Source: Elusimicrobiota bacterium (lineage in GTDB: Bacteria > Elusimicrobiota > Elusimicrobia > FEN-1173 > JAKLIF01). From it: a stretch of DNA of 64,000 bases. Shown one piece after another: positions 52,908 to 62,207 of the stretch. Both the position numbers and the translations under genes were made by a program. The first letter of the stretch is position 1, and the number at the start of each line of letters is the position of its first letter. The stretch is from NCBI GenBank assembly GCA_022709755.1, contig JAKLIF010000004.1, positions 209,345 through 273,344 on the forward strand, in the 5' to 3' direction. The notes below the pieces were generated by a model. That model was not told where the DNA came from. It saw only the letters and a list, made by a program, of their open reading frames with translations, and made no database searches.

Positions 52908-54143
52908 TCAGGATTTCACGCCGGCCGGAGTGCGGTCCTCCATCTGAGTCGGAAGACCGATCTTATCCAAAAGCGCCAGGAACGGATCCGGATCCAATTC
53001 TTCCACGTTCACCATGGTCTTGGGATCCCAGACTCCTTGGGCCACCAGGATGGCGGCGGCCACCGGCGGCACGCCGGCCGTGTATGAGATGGCCTGGGAC
53101 TCCACTTCACGATAACACGCCGCGTGATCGCAGGTGTTATAGATGAATATCTCCTTGTGTTTACCGCCCTGGGACCCCTTGATGAGGTTCCCGATGCACG
53201 TGTAGCCCGTGTAGTTCGGAGCCAGAGAGGACGGGTCCGGTAAACAGGCTTTAAGCACCTTCAGGGGGATGACCTCGACCCCTTCCGCCGTCTTCACGGG
53301 GACCTCGGACAGAAGTCCGACGTTCTTCAAGACATTGAAACAGTTGATGTAATGGTCGCTGAACCCCATCCAGAACCGGATGCTCTGCGCGTCGATGTTC
53401 TTCGACAGGGAATGGAGCTCGTCGTGTCCCGTCAGATACACGGGTTGCTTCCCGACCACGGGGAAATCATAGACCCACTTGTCCGCGTGCACGGGTTTCT
53501 GCACCCACTGACGGTCGATCCACGTCCAGACTTTCTTGAATTCACGGAAATTGATCTCCGGATCGAAGTTCGTGGCGAAGAACTTGCCGTGACTCCCGGC
53601 GTTGACGTCGAGGATATCGATCGTGTCGATCCGATCGAAGTGATGTTTCAGGGCGGAGGCGCAATAGGCGTTCACCATGCCGGGGTCGAACCCCACGCCG
53701 AGGATCGCCGTGATCCCCTTGTCCCGGCAACGGTCTTTTCTCTTCCATTCGTAGTTGGCATACCATGGCGGGTCCTCGCACACCTTGTCCGGCTCCTCAT
53801 GGATGGCCGTATCCATGTATACCACGCCGGCTTGGATGCACGCCTCCAGCACCGACATGTTCAAAAAAGCGGAACCCAGGTTCAGGACGATCTCGGATTT
53901 CGTGTCTTTGATCAGCTTCACCGTGTCGGACACCTTGAAGGCATCCAGCGGGCGGGAATAGAGCTTCTTGGACCGGTCCTTGAGGTTCCCTTTCCGTTGA
54001 ATGCTCGCGATGATTTTATCGCACTTGGCCAGAGTCCGCGACGCGATGCAGATATCCCCCAGGACATCGTTGTTCTGCGCGCATTTATGGGCTGTGACGT
54101 GAGCCACGCCTCCGGCACCGACGATCAGAACGTTCTTTTTCAT
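52908..54143 (-). CDS. Carboxynorspermidine (carboxyspermidine) dehydrogenase
   Basis: A 411-residue saccharopine-dehydrogenase-like enzyme. It reductively condenses aspartate semialdehyde with diaminopropane or putrescine to give carboxynorspermidine or carboxyspermidine, using NADPH. Rossmann start KKNVLIVGAGGVAHVTAHKC, then MDTAIHEEPDKVC, ILGVGFDPGMVNAYCASAL and NAGSHGKFFATNFDPEINFR, all typical of the LYS1-like CASDH group. It lies 13 nt after nspC, the next enzyme in the route, which fixes the assignment. A terminator follows. Confidence 0.93.
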   Translation of the reverse strand: MKKNVLIVGAGGVAHVTAHKCAQNNDVLGDICIASRTLAKCDKIIASIQRKGNLKDRSKKLYSRPLDAFKVSDTVKLIKDTKSEIVLNLGSAFLNMSVLEACIQAGVVYMDTAIHEEPDKVCEDPPWYANYEWKRKDRCRDKGITAILGVGFDPGMVNAYCASALKHHFDRIDTIDILDVNAGSHGKFFATNFDPEINFREFKKVWTWIDRQWVQKPVHADKWVYDFPVVGKQPVYLTGHDELHSLSKNIDAQSIRFWMGFSDHYINCFNVLKNVGLLSEVPVKTAEGVEVIPLKVLKACLPDPSSLAPNYTGYTCIGNLIKGSQGGKHKEIFIYNTCDHAACYREVESQAISYTAGVPPVAAAILVAQGVWDPKTMVNVEELDPDPFLALLDKIGLPTQMEDRTPAGVKS

Positions 54144-54156
54144 GGACAGAATCCCC

Positions 54157-55308
54157 CTAGGATAAGTTGGTCAGATAATCCTTATATTGGAATCGTTTCA
54201 CCAGTTCCAGCCGACCGTTCAACCGACGCACCACGATCGACGGCATCTGAACGCCGTTGAACCAGTTCTTCTTCACCATGGTGTATCCCGACGCATCCGC
54301 GACCGGGATCAGACTTCCGACGCGGAGCTTTTCGGGGAAACGATACGTACCGAAGACGTCCCCGGCCAGACACGTGCGCCCGGCGACCGTATAAGTGTAT
54401 TTCCCTTTTTGAGCGATGTCAATTTTCGCGTCGGTCCGATAGATCAGCAGATCCAGCATGTGCGGTTCCACCGCCGCGTCCACGATGGCGATGTCCCGCT
54501 CGTTGTGGACGATATCGAGCACCTTCGTCACCAGGAACCCGGATCGCGTGATGGCGGTCTCCCCCGGTTCCAGATAGACCTGCACCCGGAACTCCTTCGA
54601 GAATTCGGCCAACCGACGGCAAAACCCGTCCAACGGATAACCGTCCTGCGTGAAATAAATCCCTCCGCCGAGGCTCACCCACTCCAATCGCCTCAACACG
54701 GATCCGAACTTTTCCCCGATGTGATCCAGGATCCGGCAGAAGCTCTCGAGACGGTCGTTCTCGCACTGGCAATGGAACATCGCCCCGGAGATCAGGGGCA
54801 GGGCCTCCTCCAGATCGCTCCGGCGGCTCACCCCCAACCGCGAATACCGACGAGCGGGGTCGGCCAGATCGAAGTGGGAATGGCTCACGCCGGGGTTGAT
54901 CCTCAGACCCAACGGCAATCCCTTGAGACGGGACCGGTATCTCTTCAATTGTGACGTGGAGTTGAAGATGACCTTGGTGGCGATGGAGCGGACCGCCTCG
55001 ATGTCTTCGGGAGAGAAGGCCACGCAATAGGCATGGACCTCTTTGCCGAACTTCTCGTGTCCCAACCGGGCTTCGTAGAGGGAACTGCTCGTGGTGCCGT
55101 CCATATAGCGCCGCATCAGACCGAAGACGCTCCAAGTCGAAAAACATTTCAGCGCCAGGACGGACTTCGCCCCCGACCGTTCGCGCACGAGCGCGATCCT
55201 TTTCAGGTTCTTCAGCAGGCGGGTTTCATCGATCAGATAGTAGGGCGTCTGAAACGCGTGCGCGTTTTCCCGAACAATATCCTCGATCGGTTTTTCCTCG
55301 GCGTTCAT
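54157..55308 (-). CDS. nspC: Carboxynorspermidine decarboxylase NspC
   Basis: PLP-dependent fold-III decarboxylase, 383 residues, that releases norspermidine or spermidine. The PLP lysine is in VLALKCFSTW; other family segments are GLRINPGVSHSHFDLADPA, FHCQCENDRLESF, WVSLGGGIYFTQDGYP and YLEPGETAI. CLAGDVFGTYRF near the C-terminus contains the catalytic Cys. An extended -10 promoter lies 35 nt upstream. Together with the dehydrogenase it makes spermidine-type polyamines without S-adenosylmethionine decarboxylase. Confidence 0.95.
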   Translation of the reverse strand: MNAEEKPIEDIVRENAHAFQTPYYLIDETRLLKNLKRIALVRERSGAKSVLALKCFSTWSVFGLMRRYMDGTTSSSLYEARLGHEKFGKEVHAYCVAFSPEDIEAVRSIATKVIFNSTSQLKRYRSRLKGLPLGLRINPGVSHSHFDLADPARRYSRLGVSRRSDLEEALPLISGAMFHCQCENDRLESFCRILDHIGEKFGSVLRRLEWVSLGGGIYFTQDGYPLDGFCRRLAEFSKEFRVQVYLEPGETAITRSGFLVTKVLDIVHNERDIAIVDAAVEPHMLDLLIYRTDAKIDIAQKGKYTYTVAGRTCLAGDVFGTYRFPEKLRVGSLIPVADASGYTMVKKNWFNGVQMPSIVVRRLNGRLELVKRFQYKDYLTNLS

Positions 55309-55343
55309 CGGGGGACTCTCCTCATCGTTTTATTCGCGGAGAG

Positions 55344-55352
55344 ATTATATCA
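55344..55352 (-). promoter_or_regulatory. Extended -10 promoter of nspC
   Basis: On the minus strand TGATATAAT, an extended -10 (TGn plus perfect TATAAT). No good -35 is visible, which fits extended -10 promoters. Predicted leader about 28 nt. Confidence 0.65.
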
Positions 55353-55392
55353 CAACGGGTCCGACATTTTCACGGCCGCTCCGAGGAAAGAG

Positions 55393-56328
55393 CTAATCGT
55401 CGACCGCGTCCGTCTTCCGACGGGCCCAGAACCAGGCCAACACCGAGGCCGTGACGATGCACCAGGTGGCGAAGAGCGCGTTCGGCACGGCGGCCCGCGG
55501 ACTGATGTGCTTGATGGCCAGCACCGCGCCCAGACCCGCGTTCTGCATCCCCACGCCGATGGCCAACGTGCGGCATCGCTTCACGTCGAACCCGAACAAT
55601 TTCCCCGCCCCGTATCCCAGCACCAACCCCAGGATGTTCAGCAGGAACACGGCCACAAAAACCACCCGGGTGACCTCCACGAGATAGTCCTTGTTCAAGG
55701 CCACCACCAACCCGCAGATCCCCGCGATGAACAGTGTCGACAACGCGGGGAACACCCCGACGACACCGTCCCACTTATTCCCGACCAGCCGCTTGATGGC
55801 CATCCCGAGGGCCAACGGCACGATCACCATCTTCACGATGCTCATCATCATGGGCATGAATTCGATCCGGATGTAGGTATTGCCGAAAAGGGAGGTGAAG
55901 GCGGGCGTCAGCAGGGGGGCCAGAAGGGTGGAGGTGCCGGTCAACGCCACGGAATAGGCCACATCGGCATGGGCGGCATAACTCACCACGCCGGCGGCCA
56001 TGGCGTCGGGGGCGGCTCCCGCCAGGATCAACCCCACCGCCAGATCGCTCGGGAGCTTCAAAAGTTTGGCGACACCGAACGCGCACACCGGCATGATGCC
56101 GAACTGCGCCAACATCCCCAAGGCCACCCACGTCGGCCTTTTGACGATCTCGTTGAAATCCCGAGGAGGCGTCACGATCCCGATCCCCGCCATCGTCAGC
56201 ATGAACAACCATTCCAAGTTCGGCTTCAACCAGACCAGCGTCGACGGCCACACATAACCCGCCCCGCAGGCCATGACCACCCACAGCATCATCAATCCCG
56301 AGAATCGATCGCAGATCTTATTGAACAT
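55393..56328 (-). CDS. BASS-family sodium symporter (bile acid:Na+ type)
   Basis: A 311-residue polytopic membrane protein with about ten helices. Family segments are MLTMAGIGIVTPPRDFNEIV, GLILAGAAPDAMAAGVVSYA (sodium-site region), ALTGTSTLLAPLLTPAF and TLAIGVGMQNAGLGAVLAIK. Bacterial members carry pantoate, pyruvate or other organic anions as well as bile acids, so the substrate is open. It reads from its own start at 56328 and is separated from nspC by an 84-nt gap containing the nspC promoter. Confidence 0.88.
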   Translation of the reverse strand: MFNKICDRFSGLMMLWVVMACGAGYVWPSTLVWLKPNLEWLFMLTMAGIGIVTPPRDFNEIVKRPTWVALGMLAQFGIMPVCAFGVAKLLKLPSDLAVGLILAGAAPDAMAAGVVSYAAHADVAYSVALTGTSTLLAPLLTPAFTSLFGNTYIRIEFMPMMMSIVKMVIVPLALGMAIKRLVGNKWDGVVGVFPALSTLFIAGICGLVVALNKDYLVEVTRVVFVAVFLLNILGLVLGYGAGKLFGFDVKRCRTLAIGVGMQNAGLGAVLAIKHISPRAAVPNALFATWCIVTASVLAWFWARRKTDAVDD

Positions 56329-56510
56329 ATCGGTATCCTGAAACCCATTCTAACACATTCCCCTTTTTTTCGGGACCTCCCCCTTCCGTTCAATTTGAGA
56401 CTTGTTCCATTGTCACAGCTATTGTTACAATATGTTCACAATACTTTAATACGCCGCGAGTGCCGCGCGGGTATACTGTAGTGACGATGAAAAACCACCG
56501 GGGACAGTGC
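56329..56510. promoter_or_regulatory. Divergent promoter region before the giant gene
   Basis: An A/T-rich stretch (about 56401-56450, with TTGTTACAATATGTTCACAA) lies between the BASS gene (-) and the giant gene (+). TATACT at 56472-56477 is a plausible -10 for the giant gene, giving a start near 56484, but the matching -35 position is poor. TTGTGAACATATTGTAACAA-like inverted symmetry could be an operator. Confidence 0.4.
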
Positions 56511-59500
56511 ATGAGATCCATCAACGCCGGACCGCTCTTCAGAGTCGGGGCGCTGTCGTTGTCTACCGTCATCCTGTGCTCCTCGGTCCTCTCCCCCTGG
56601 TCCGAAGCCAACCTGTGGGACAGCCGACGACGATACCTCGACGACAAGAAGAATCCCCTCTACGCCCGGTCTCAAAACGCACTCTCATCGGAAGCGCCGT
56701 CTCTTGACCGGGTCCTCCATGACTTGCCGGCCCCGGCGCCGCAACCCATCGCCCCCGCCGGATTTCTGCGTTCCTCCACGTTCGACGACGACCCCTCGGC
56801 GGTCCCCGCCGACGATCGTCTTCGGCGCATCGCCCAGGCCGGCAACGGACGCGTCTACATCCGGGAGATCCACCGTTCCCCACGCCCGGAGGCGCCTCTG
56901 ATCGTCCACATCCAAGACGCCCATGAAGTCTCCTCGGCCCAGACTCACATCGCCCAGACCATCGCCGAACTGGGAGAGACCTCCGGCACCCGCCTCATCG
57001 GCGTGGAAGGAGCCCAAGGATCCTTCCAGACAGCCCCCTATCGGTCTTATCCCGACGCCGCGACCACCCGATCCCTGGCGGATTTTTTCATGGCCAAGGG
57101 TTTCATCGGGGCTCCGGAATACGCCGGGATCACCTCTCCGACGGAACCGCTCCTGTGGGGAGTCGAGACGCAACCCGTCTACGAGGACAACATCCGCGCC
57201 TATCGGCAGTCCGAATCGCTCCGAGGCGCCCTCCGCGCCCGCACCACTCCGCTCCGGACCGCCCTGAATTCCCTCCGCTCCACCCTGTTCCCGAAGGAAC
57301 TCCTCGAGTTCCATCTCGCCCGGGAACTTTTCCTCACCGAAGACGGCCACCTGAACGAATTCGTCCGACTCCTTCAATCCCACAAGACCGACTGGTCTTC
57401 TTATCCCCAACTGACCCTCTATCGCCAGGCCCTGTCGATCGAACAGTCCCTCGACTTCCGCGCCGTCGAGAAGGAGCGGGCCCGTCTCCTCGAGGAGCTC
57501 GTCGACCGGCTTCCCCCCGAGGGATTGAACCGCCTTCTCCAGACCAGCTTGGACTATCGCCTGGGAAAAATATCCTACAGCCGGTTCCACGACCATCTCA
57601 AAGAACTCTGCCTCGCCCGCCAGATCGACCTGGCTCCCTACGCCCGTTTCTCCCACTACCTCCGTTATCTTCACCTCGCCGAAAAGATACGGCGGGAATC
57701 CCTCTGGGAAGAGATCCAGCTCTGCGGATGGGACGTCCAGGACCACCTGGCCTCGACGCCCGACCAGAAAAAGCTGTTGGAAACGGCCGAAGACCTCCGG
57801 CTCCTCGAACGATGTGTGGACCACAAACTGACTCCCCCGGATTGGACGGCCTATTCCCGACGGAATATATCGCCCGCCTCCATCGCGCAGAACCTCTCCC
57901 AAACGGCCCTTGACCGCCGGATCCCCCTCAACCTGCCGGACAACACCGCGGGAACCCCCTCCCTGACCCCTTTTGAAGATTTCTACCGGTTGGCCGAGAA
58001 GAGGAACGGTCTCCTGGTGGACAACCTCCTGGCCAAGATGAAGGCGGAATCCGCGCCGTCGGCGATCCTGGTCGCCGGCGGGTTCCACACCGACGGGCTG
58101 GCCGAACAGATGCGCCGGAGGGACGTCTCCTACATCGTGATGTGCCCCCGCCTCACCGACGCGCCCGGCCCCACCGACGCCCTGGCGGCCTTCACAAGGG
58201 CCCCCACGCCGCTGGAAAAATTATTCACCGGGCAAACCATCTCACTCGCCGCCACGCCGCTCCTGTCGGACAGCGCCCTCTCGCTGAAAGCGTATGACGC
58301 GCGCAAAGAAGTGTCGGCCCTGGAATCGGCCTACGGAACATTTCAAGCGCTGCTTCAGCAGACCGACAAAAAGATCCTCGCGGCCGAACTGGAATCGAAA
58401 GCGAACGCCTTCCGCACCGTCGACGGACTCCGTTTTTCCAGAACTCCTCTCCGGAACCGTCTCTTCTTCGCGCTGGGCTTCCAGAAGGACGGCGCGCGCG
58501 GCACCGTCGTCGCCTTCGACCCCGACGACGCCACGGAAGCGGAGAGGGACCTGTCCGCCAAAGGGCTCACGCCCGACCGGGTCGTGCTGGCCGGCGAAAC
58601 CGTCTGGGACGGCAAACCCCTCCTTCTTCGCGTCTACGACACCTGGACTAAAAATCCGGTCCGTCTCTGGGCCGAGTCCGTCCTGCTCCGCCTTCGGACC
58701 ACTCTCACCCGGACAGCGACCGCGCCGCAGCCCGTCCCCCTGCCTGACAAGGGGATGATCGCGCTCGCGGCCGACGGAGAGCGTGGCTCCCGGTCCGCCC
58801 TCTTCGCCGCACGCGACGAAGGAAAGCGGCTCCTCAAGATCCTCGTCGATCCCACTGACGATTGGCACGACCAGCTGACCCGGAAGGGGATCCCCTCGAC
58901 CGTCGATTTCGTGGTCCTGACCCGCGACGACGACCGCACCCTCCTCAACGCCGTGCGGATGGCCCTTTCCGGCGCTCTCCTGGTGGCGCCGGAAAAACTG
59001 AAAGCCCGCCTCGAGACGAAGATCCGGGCCCTCAACGCGACTTCCCTCTCGGACATCCGCCACTTCGTCTACTTCATTGACGATTTTTCAGACCGGTATT
59101 TCCAGACCACTCCCGACTCGTTCCACATCCCCGGCGGCCTCCACATCGCCTTCTCCGAAGGCCGCCAAAAAGACACCTACTCCGTGCGGGTCTCCCTGAA
59201 CGACGGGGAGGATCGATACGATTTCGACTACATCCCTTCCCGGACACGGCTCCCCCGCGCGCGCCCGTCTCCCGTCGGCAAGACCGTGATAGACGGCTCT
59301 TCCCCGGTGGACTCCATCCTGTTGGACTACGTCCTCTCCTCCGCCTCCGTTCAAGAACGCGAACAGTTCGCCGCATTAACAACGCGGTGGAACAAGATCC
59401 CCCTACGCGACATCCCGGCCGGGAACGTCCTCATCCGGAAGGGCGAACGCATCCCCCACGCCTTTTTCATCCGCCGCGGGACCGTCCGAATCATCGACGA

Positions 59501-62102
59501 GGACACGGGAACCGTCCTGGCCGTCCGCGGCCCCGGTGAGATCATCGGCGAATCCTCGTTTTTTGACGGGGATTCCCCCGCGAATGCCACGGTGCGGGCC
59601 CTCACGGACGTCTCGGTTTCCCCCCTCCGGCGGGAAGACGTGCCCGAGAACATCCGTTCTCTCATGAAGAACGCCTGGCGGCACACGGCCGACATCTACC
59701 GGATGGACCTCTTCAAAGGACTCCCCCGGCGCATCCAAAAGCTCATCGCCTCGCTGGTGGAGGAGAAGACCATCGTCGCCGGCGACCGGCCCGCGGAATT
59801 CATCTCGGAGGGAGACGAAGGAGACACCGTCTTCCTCATCGCCGAGGGGACGGTCGATGTGTTCAAGAAGAAGGACGGGGTGGAACAACTCATCGACCGC
59901 CGGGTCGAGGGAGAATCCATCGGAGAGATGTCCAGTTTCGAGAACCGCTACCGTCGAAACGCCACCTGCCGCGTCCCCACCGGACAACGGGCACGCCTCC
60001 TGACCATGAAGAGCGCCGACTTCGAGCGTATCGCCAAGAGATACCCTTTCGTCAAATACATCGCCGAACTCATCCTCAAGGACCGCATCCATTCCACCCT
60101 CAAACGGACCGCGGCCCTGGGCGACATCCGTTACATCTTCACCCAATTGGACGGATTGAAGATCATGATGCCCGGCGAACTGACCGTCAACGAGGAGTTC
60201 ATCGCGTTCGTGCCGGGCCTCCACGCCGAGAGCACCTGGTTCTTCTACGACAAATGGAACCTGTCCCAGACGGCGGACCCCACCGGTTTCGACGAAGCCC
60301 TGAGAAATTTTCTGGAAAGGAAACGACGGGAGGGAGCCTCGCCCGACGAACTGGAGACCCTCAGGGCCCGGCTCGAGAAACTGGACGGGCTCAGAGACAC
60401 CATCCAGGGCCAGCTCCAGGGAAGCCGCATCTTGACCCTTTGCCTCTACAGCAGCATCTTGAAAGCGGAGAAGGACCCCCACGACGTGGACGTGATCGTG
60501 GTGACGGACGATTCGGACCTCAAAGAGGCCAGAATCCAACCCCCTCTCAAACTCGATATCCCCGGCCTGCCCCGGAAACTGGACTGCATCGTCGTCGGAC
60601 AGGATTACCTCCGCACCCGGCAGGAACGCGTCAACTCCGTCCAGTTCGCGTGGTATCTCGGCCGCATGGTCTGGGGGCGGGACATCTTCGACGGCGTCTC
60701 CCAGCCCAGTCCCGCCAACGCCCTCATGTGGGCGAAGATATTCCTCGACAAGACGTTCCTCGCCCTCATGAGCAAGACGGAATCCATGGATTTCCCCAAG
60801 GTCCAGGATCGCATCGACTCCATACTCTCCGTCCTCATCGACAACGGCGTGATGACCGACGCCGAGCGGGAACGCTTCCGGACATCCGCGAGCCGCCACG
60901 TCGAAAAACAAGACGCGGAGAAACTCATCACGGACACCTATGCCCTCCTGAACGGACTCCACCGAGACCTCATCGCGGGACGAGCCCCCTCTCCGACGGA
61001 CGATCTCGATGACGGCGAAGGATCGCCCGCGACGGCACGCGCCCCGTCGCGGTTGGCGCTCTTCTGGTCGAACCTGTTCCGCACGCTCCGAAAAAACCGT
61101 ATCCTGGCGAAGGTGATCCCGGCCGACTGGGTGACCGTCCCGATCGCACGACCGGAGACCCGCTCCGAACCCGACGTCCGCACGACCCGGATCCCACTCG
61201 GACTGCAGATCCAACAGTGGGTCTCCGAACGGCCCGTCAGACCCGTGCTCCAAGACATCGCCGAACACGAACTGGACATCCGCTCACTCGTCCAGACCGC
61301 GTTGACGTCGAAGTCCCGCCATTCCCGGGAACGGCGCGCGTTAGCGGATTTCCTTTCGCAGACCGCCGGTCCGGAGGACATCTTCGGACAGGTCGCCGAA
61401 CGACACAAACGAGGCCTTTCCGTCACACCGGAAGGCGCCGCCAACGACATCCGCCTGGCGGCCTTGGCCGCGGCGACAGGGCTCCTCGATAAGACTTCCT
61501 CCTCGACCGAGGAACAGCTCCGACGCCGGATCGAGGAAGGGACGAAACGCTACAACGACGTGATGGGCCTCGAATCGGCTTCCGAACGACTCGAGGCCGA
61601 TATCCGGTCCCGCAAAGAGACCGGCATCGAGATCTCGAAGACCCTCCTGGACGGGACCGGTCTCCTCACCGAGATCGACCGCGGCATCATCGCCCGGATC
61701 CAACAACTTGTCCGGGCGGCCCGAGAGGGCCGGATCGAGCGGTTCTCTCTCCTCCTCCCCGAAGGCGCGTCGGCCCACGACGCCACCGTGATCTCCCAAA
61801 TCGCGCGATGGGTCCCCGAATGGACGCAAGGGGACCGCATCCCGGCCTCGCTCATCCGGCGGGACTCACTCTACGGTTCAGACCAAAAACTCTCCGTGAT
61901 CAAACTCAGGGATCTGCTCGGTCTTCAGAAGAACGTTCCGTTGGACATCTTCATCCTCGACCGGAACGAGTGGAACGACGACGGGGTCAAAGAAGGCCTG
62001 GTGAACCTGCTGGTCATGCTCACCGGAGACCTGATCGTCAACGCCACTCAAAAACTGGACGAATCCTTAAAAGCCCTCCACTTCATCAAGATACAAGCTT
62101 AG
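56511..62102 (+). CDS. Giant multidomain protein with two cNMP-binding-like domains and NTase-like domain
   Basis: About 1,863 residues in one intact frame. A signal-peptide-like start (ALSLSTVILCSSVLSPWSEA) is followed by a low-complexity linker. Residues about 125-540 hold an unrecognised domain (PLIVHIQDAHEVSSAQTHIA to AILVAGGFHTDGLAE) with His/Asp/Glu positions vaguely like TraB/ChaN-type folds. The first cNMP-like domain is at about 965-1050 (GEIIGESSFFDGDSPANATV, binding Arg absent), the second at about 1085-1190 (GESIGEMSSFENRYRRNATC, Arg kept). A nucleotidyltransferase-like motif follows near 1310-1328 (YSSILKAEKDPHDVDVIVV). The C-terminal 400 residues are unrecognised. The start at 56511 is chosen for GGGGA 6 nt upstream and the better signal; ATG 56487 is possible. 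Function unknown; a PVC/Omnitrophota-type lineage-specific protein is suspected. Confidence 0.8.
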   Translation: MRSINAGPLFRVGALSLSTVILCSSVLSPWSEANLWDSRRRYLDDKKNPLYARSQNALSSEAPSLDRVLHDLPAPAPQPIAPAGFLRSSTFDDDPSAVPADDRLRRIAQAGNGRVYIREIHRSPRPEAPLIVHIQDAHEVSSAQTHIAQTIAELGETSGTRLIGVEGAQGSFQTAPYRSYPDAATTRSLADFFMAKGFIGAPEYAGITSPTEPLLWGVETQPVYEDNIRAYRQSESLRGALRARTTPLRTALNSLRSTLFPKELLEFHLARELFLTEDGHLNEFVRLLQSHKTDWSSYPQLTLYRQALSIEQSLDFRAVEKERARLLEELVDRLPPEGLNRLLQTSLDYRLGKISYSRFHDHLKELCLARQIDLAPYARFSHYLRYLHLAEKIRRESLWEEIQLCGWDVQDHLASTPDQKKLLETAEDLRLLERCVDHKLTPPDWTAYSRRNISPASIAQNLSQTALDRRIPLNLPDNTAGTPSLTPFEDFYRLAEKRNGLLVDNLLAKMKAESAPSAILVAGGFHTDGLAEQMRRRDVSYIVMCPRLTDAPGPTDALAAFTRAPTPLEKLFTGQTISLAATPLLSDSALSLKAYDARKEVSALESAYGTFQALLQQTDKKILAAELESKANAFRTVDGLRFSRTPLRNRLFFALGFQKDGARGTVVAFDPDDATEAERDLSAKGLTPDRVVLAGETVWDGKPLLLRVYDTWTKNPVRLWAESVLLRLRTTLTRTATAPQPVPLPDKGMIALAADGERGSRSALFAARDEGKRLLKILVDPTDDWHDQLTRKGIPSTVDFVVLTRDDDRTLLNAVRMALSGALLVAPEKLKARLETKIRALNATSLSDIRHFVYFIDDFSDRYFQTTPDSFHIPGGLHIAFSEGRQKDTYSVRVSLNDGEDRYDFDYIPSRTRLPRARPSPVGKTVIDGSSPVDSILLDYVLSSASVQEREQFAALTTRWNKIPLRDIPAGNVLIRKGERIPHAFFIRRGTVRIIDEDTGTVLAVRGPGEIIGESSFFDGDSPANATVRALTDVSVSPLRREDVPENIRSLMKNAWRHTADIYRMDLFKGLPRRIQKLIASLVEEKTIVAGDRPAEFISEGDEGDTVFLIAEGTVDVFKKKDGVEQLIDRRVEGESIGEMSSFENRYRRNATCRVPTGQRARLLTMKSADFERIAKRYPFVKYIAELILKDRIHSTLKRTAALGDIRYIFTQLDGLKIMMPGELTVNEEFIAFVPGLHAESTWFFYDKWNLSQTADPTGFDEALRNFLERKRREGASPDELETLRARLEKLDGLRDTIQGQLQGSRILTLCLYSSILKAEKDPHDVDVIVVTDDSDLKEARIQPPLKLDIPGLPRKLDCIVVGQDYLRTRQERVNSVQFAWYLGRMVWGRDIFDGVSQPSPANALMWAKIFLDKTFLALMSKTESMDFPKVQDRIDSILSVLIDNGVMTDAERERFRTSASRHVEKQDAEKLITDTYALLNGLHRDLIAGRAPSPTDDLDDGEGSPATARAPSRLALFWSNLFRTLRKNRILAKVIPADWVTVPIARPETRSEPDVRTTRIPLGLQIQQWVSERPVRPVLQDIAEHELDIRSLVQTALTSKSRHSRERRALADFLSQTAGPEDIFGQVAERHKRGLSVTPEGAANDIRLAALAAATGLLDKTSSSTEEQLRRRIEEGTKRYNDVMGLESASERLEADIRSRKETGIEISKTLLDGTGLLTEIDRGIIARIQQLVRAAREGRIERFSLLLPEGASAHDATVISQIARWVPEWTQGDRIPASLIRRDSLYGSDQKLSVIKLRDLLGLQKNVPLDIFILDRNEWNDDGVKEGLVNLLVMLTGDLIVNATQKLDESLKALHFIKIQA

Positions 62103-62179
62103 TGCAGCGCGCCCGCTTTCCACCCGACGGGTGGGACGCCGCAGGATGCCGATCCTGTTGAGACTCGGACACGCTGCAC
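62102..62179. other. Foldable 78-nt element at the giant gene's stop
   Basis: A perfect 8-bp closing stem GTGCAGCG (62102-62109) with CGCTGCAC (62172-62179) encloses two hairpins: CACCC-GAC-GGGTG (62121-62133) and CAGGAT-GCCG-ATCCTG (62142-62157). There is no T tract, so it is not a standard terminator. It starts at the last base of the stop codon and lies between convergent genes. It could be a 3'-UTR stabiliser, a small structured RNA or a recombination site. Confidence 0.5.
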
Positions 62180-62207
62180 CAAACCGATGAGACTGAAACT
62201 CCAAACG

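Noticed and set aside
59403..61268. 621-codon minus-strand frame opposite the giant gene
   Set aside because: Antisense shadow; the plus strand carries recognisable cNMP-binding-like motifs in the same interval.
62102..62179. tRNA gene after the giant gene
   Set aside because: Closing stem is 8 bp with no TψC loop sequence, no CCA and no anticodon arm of the right geometry.
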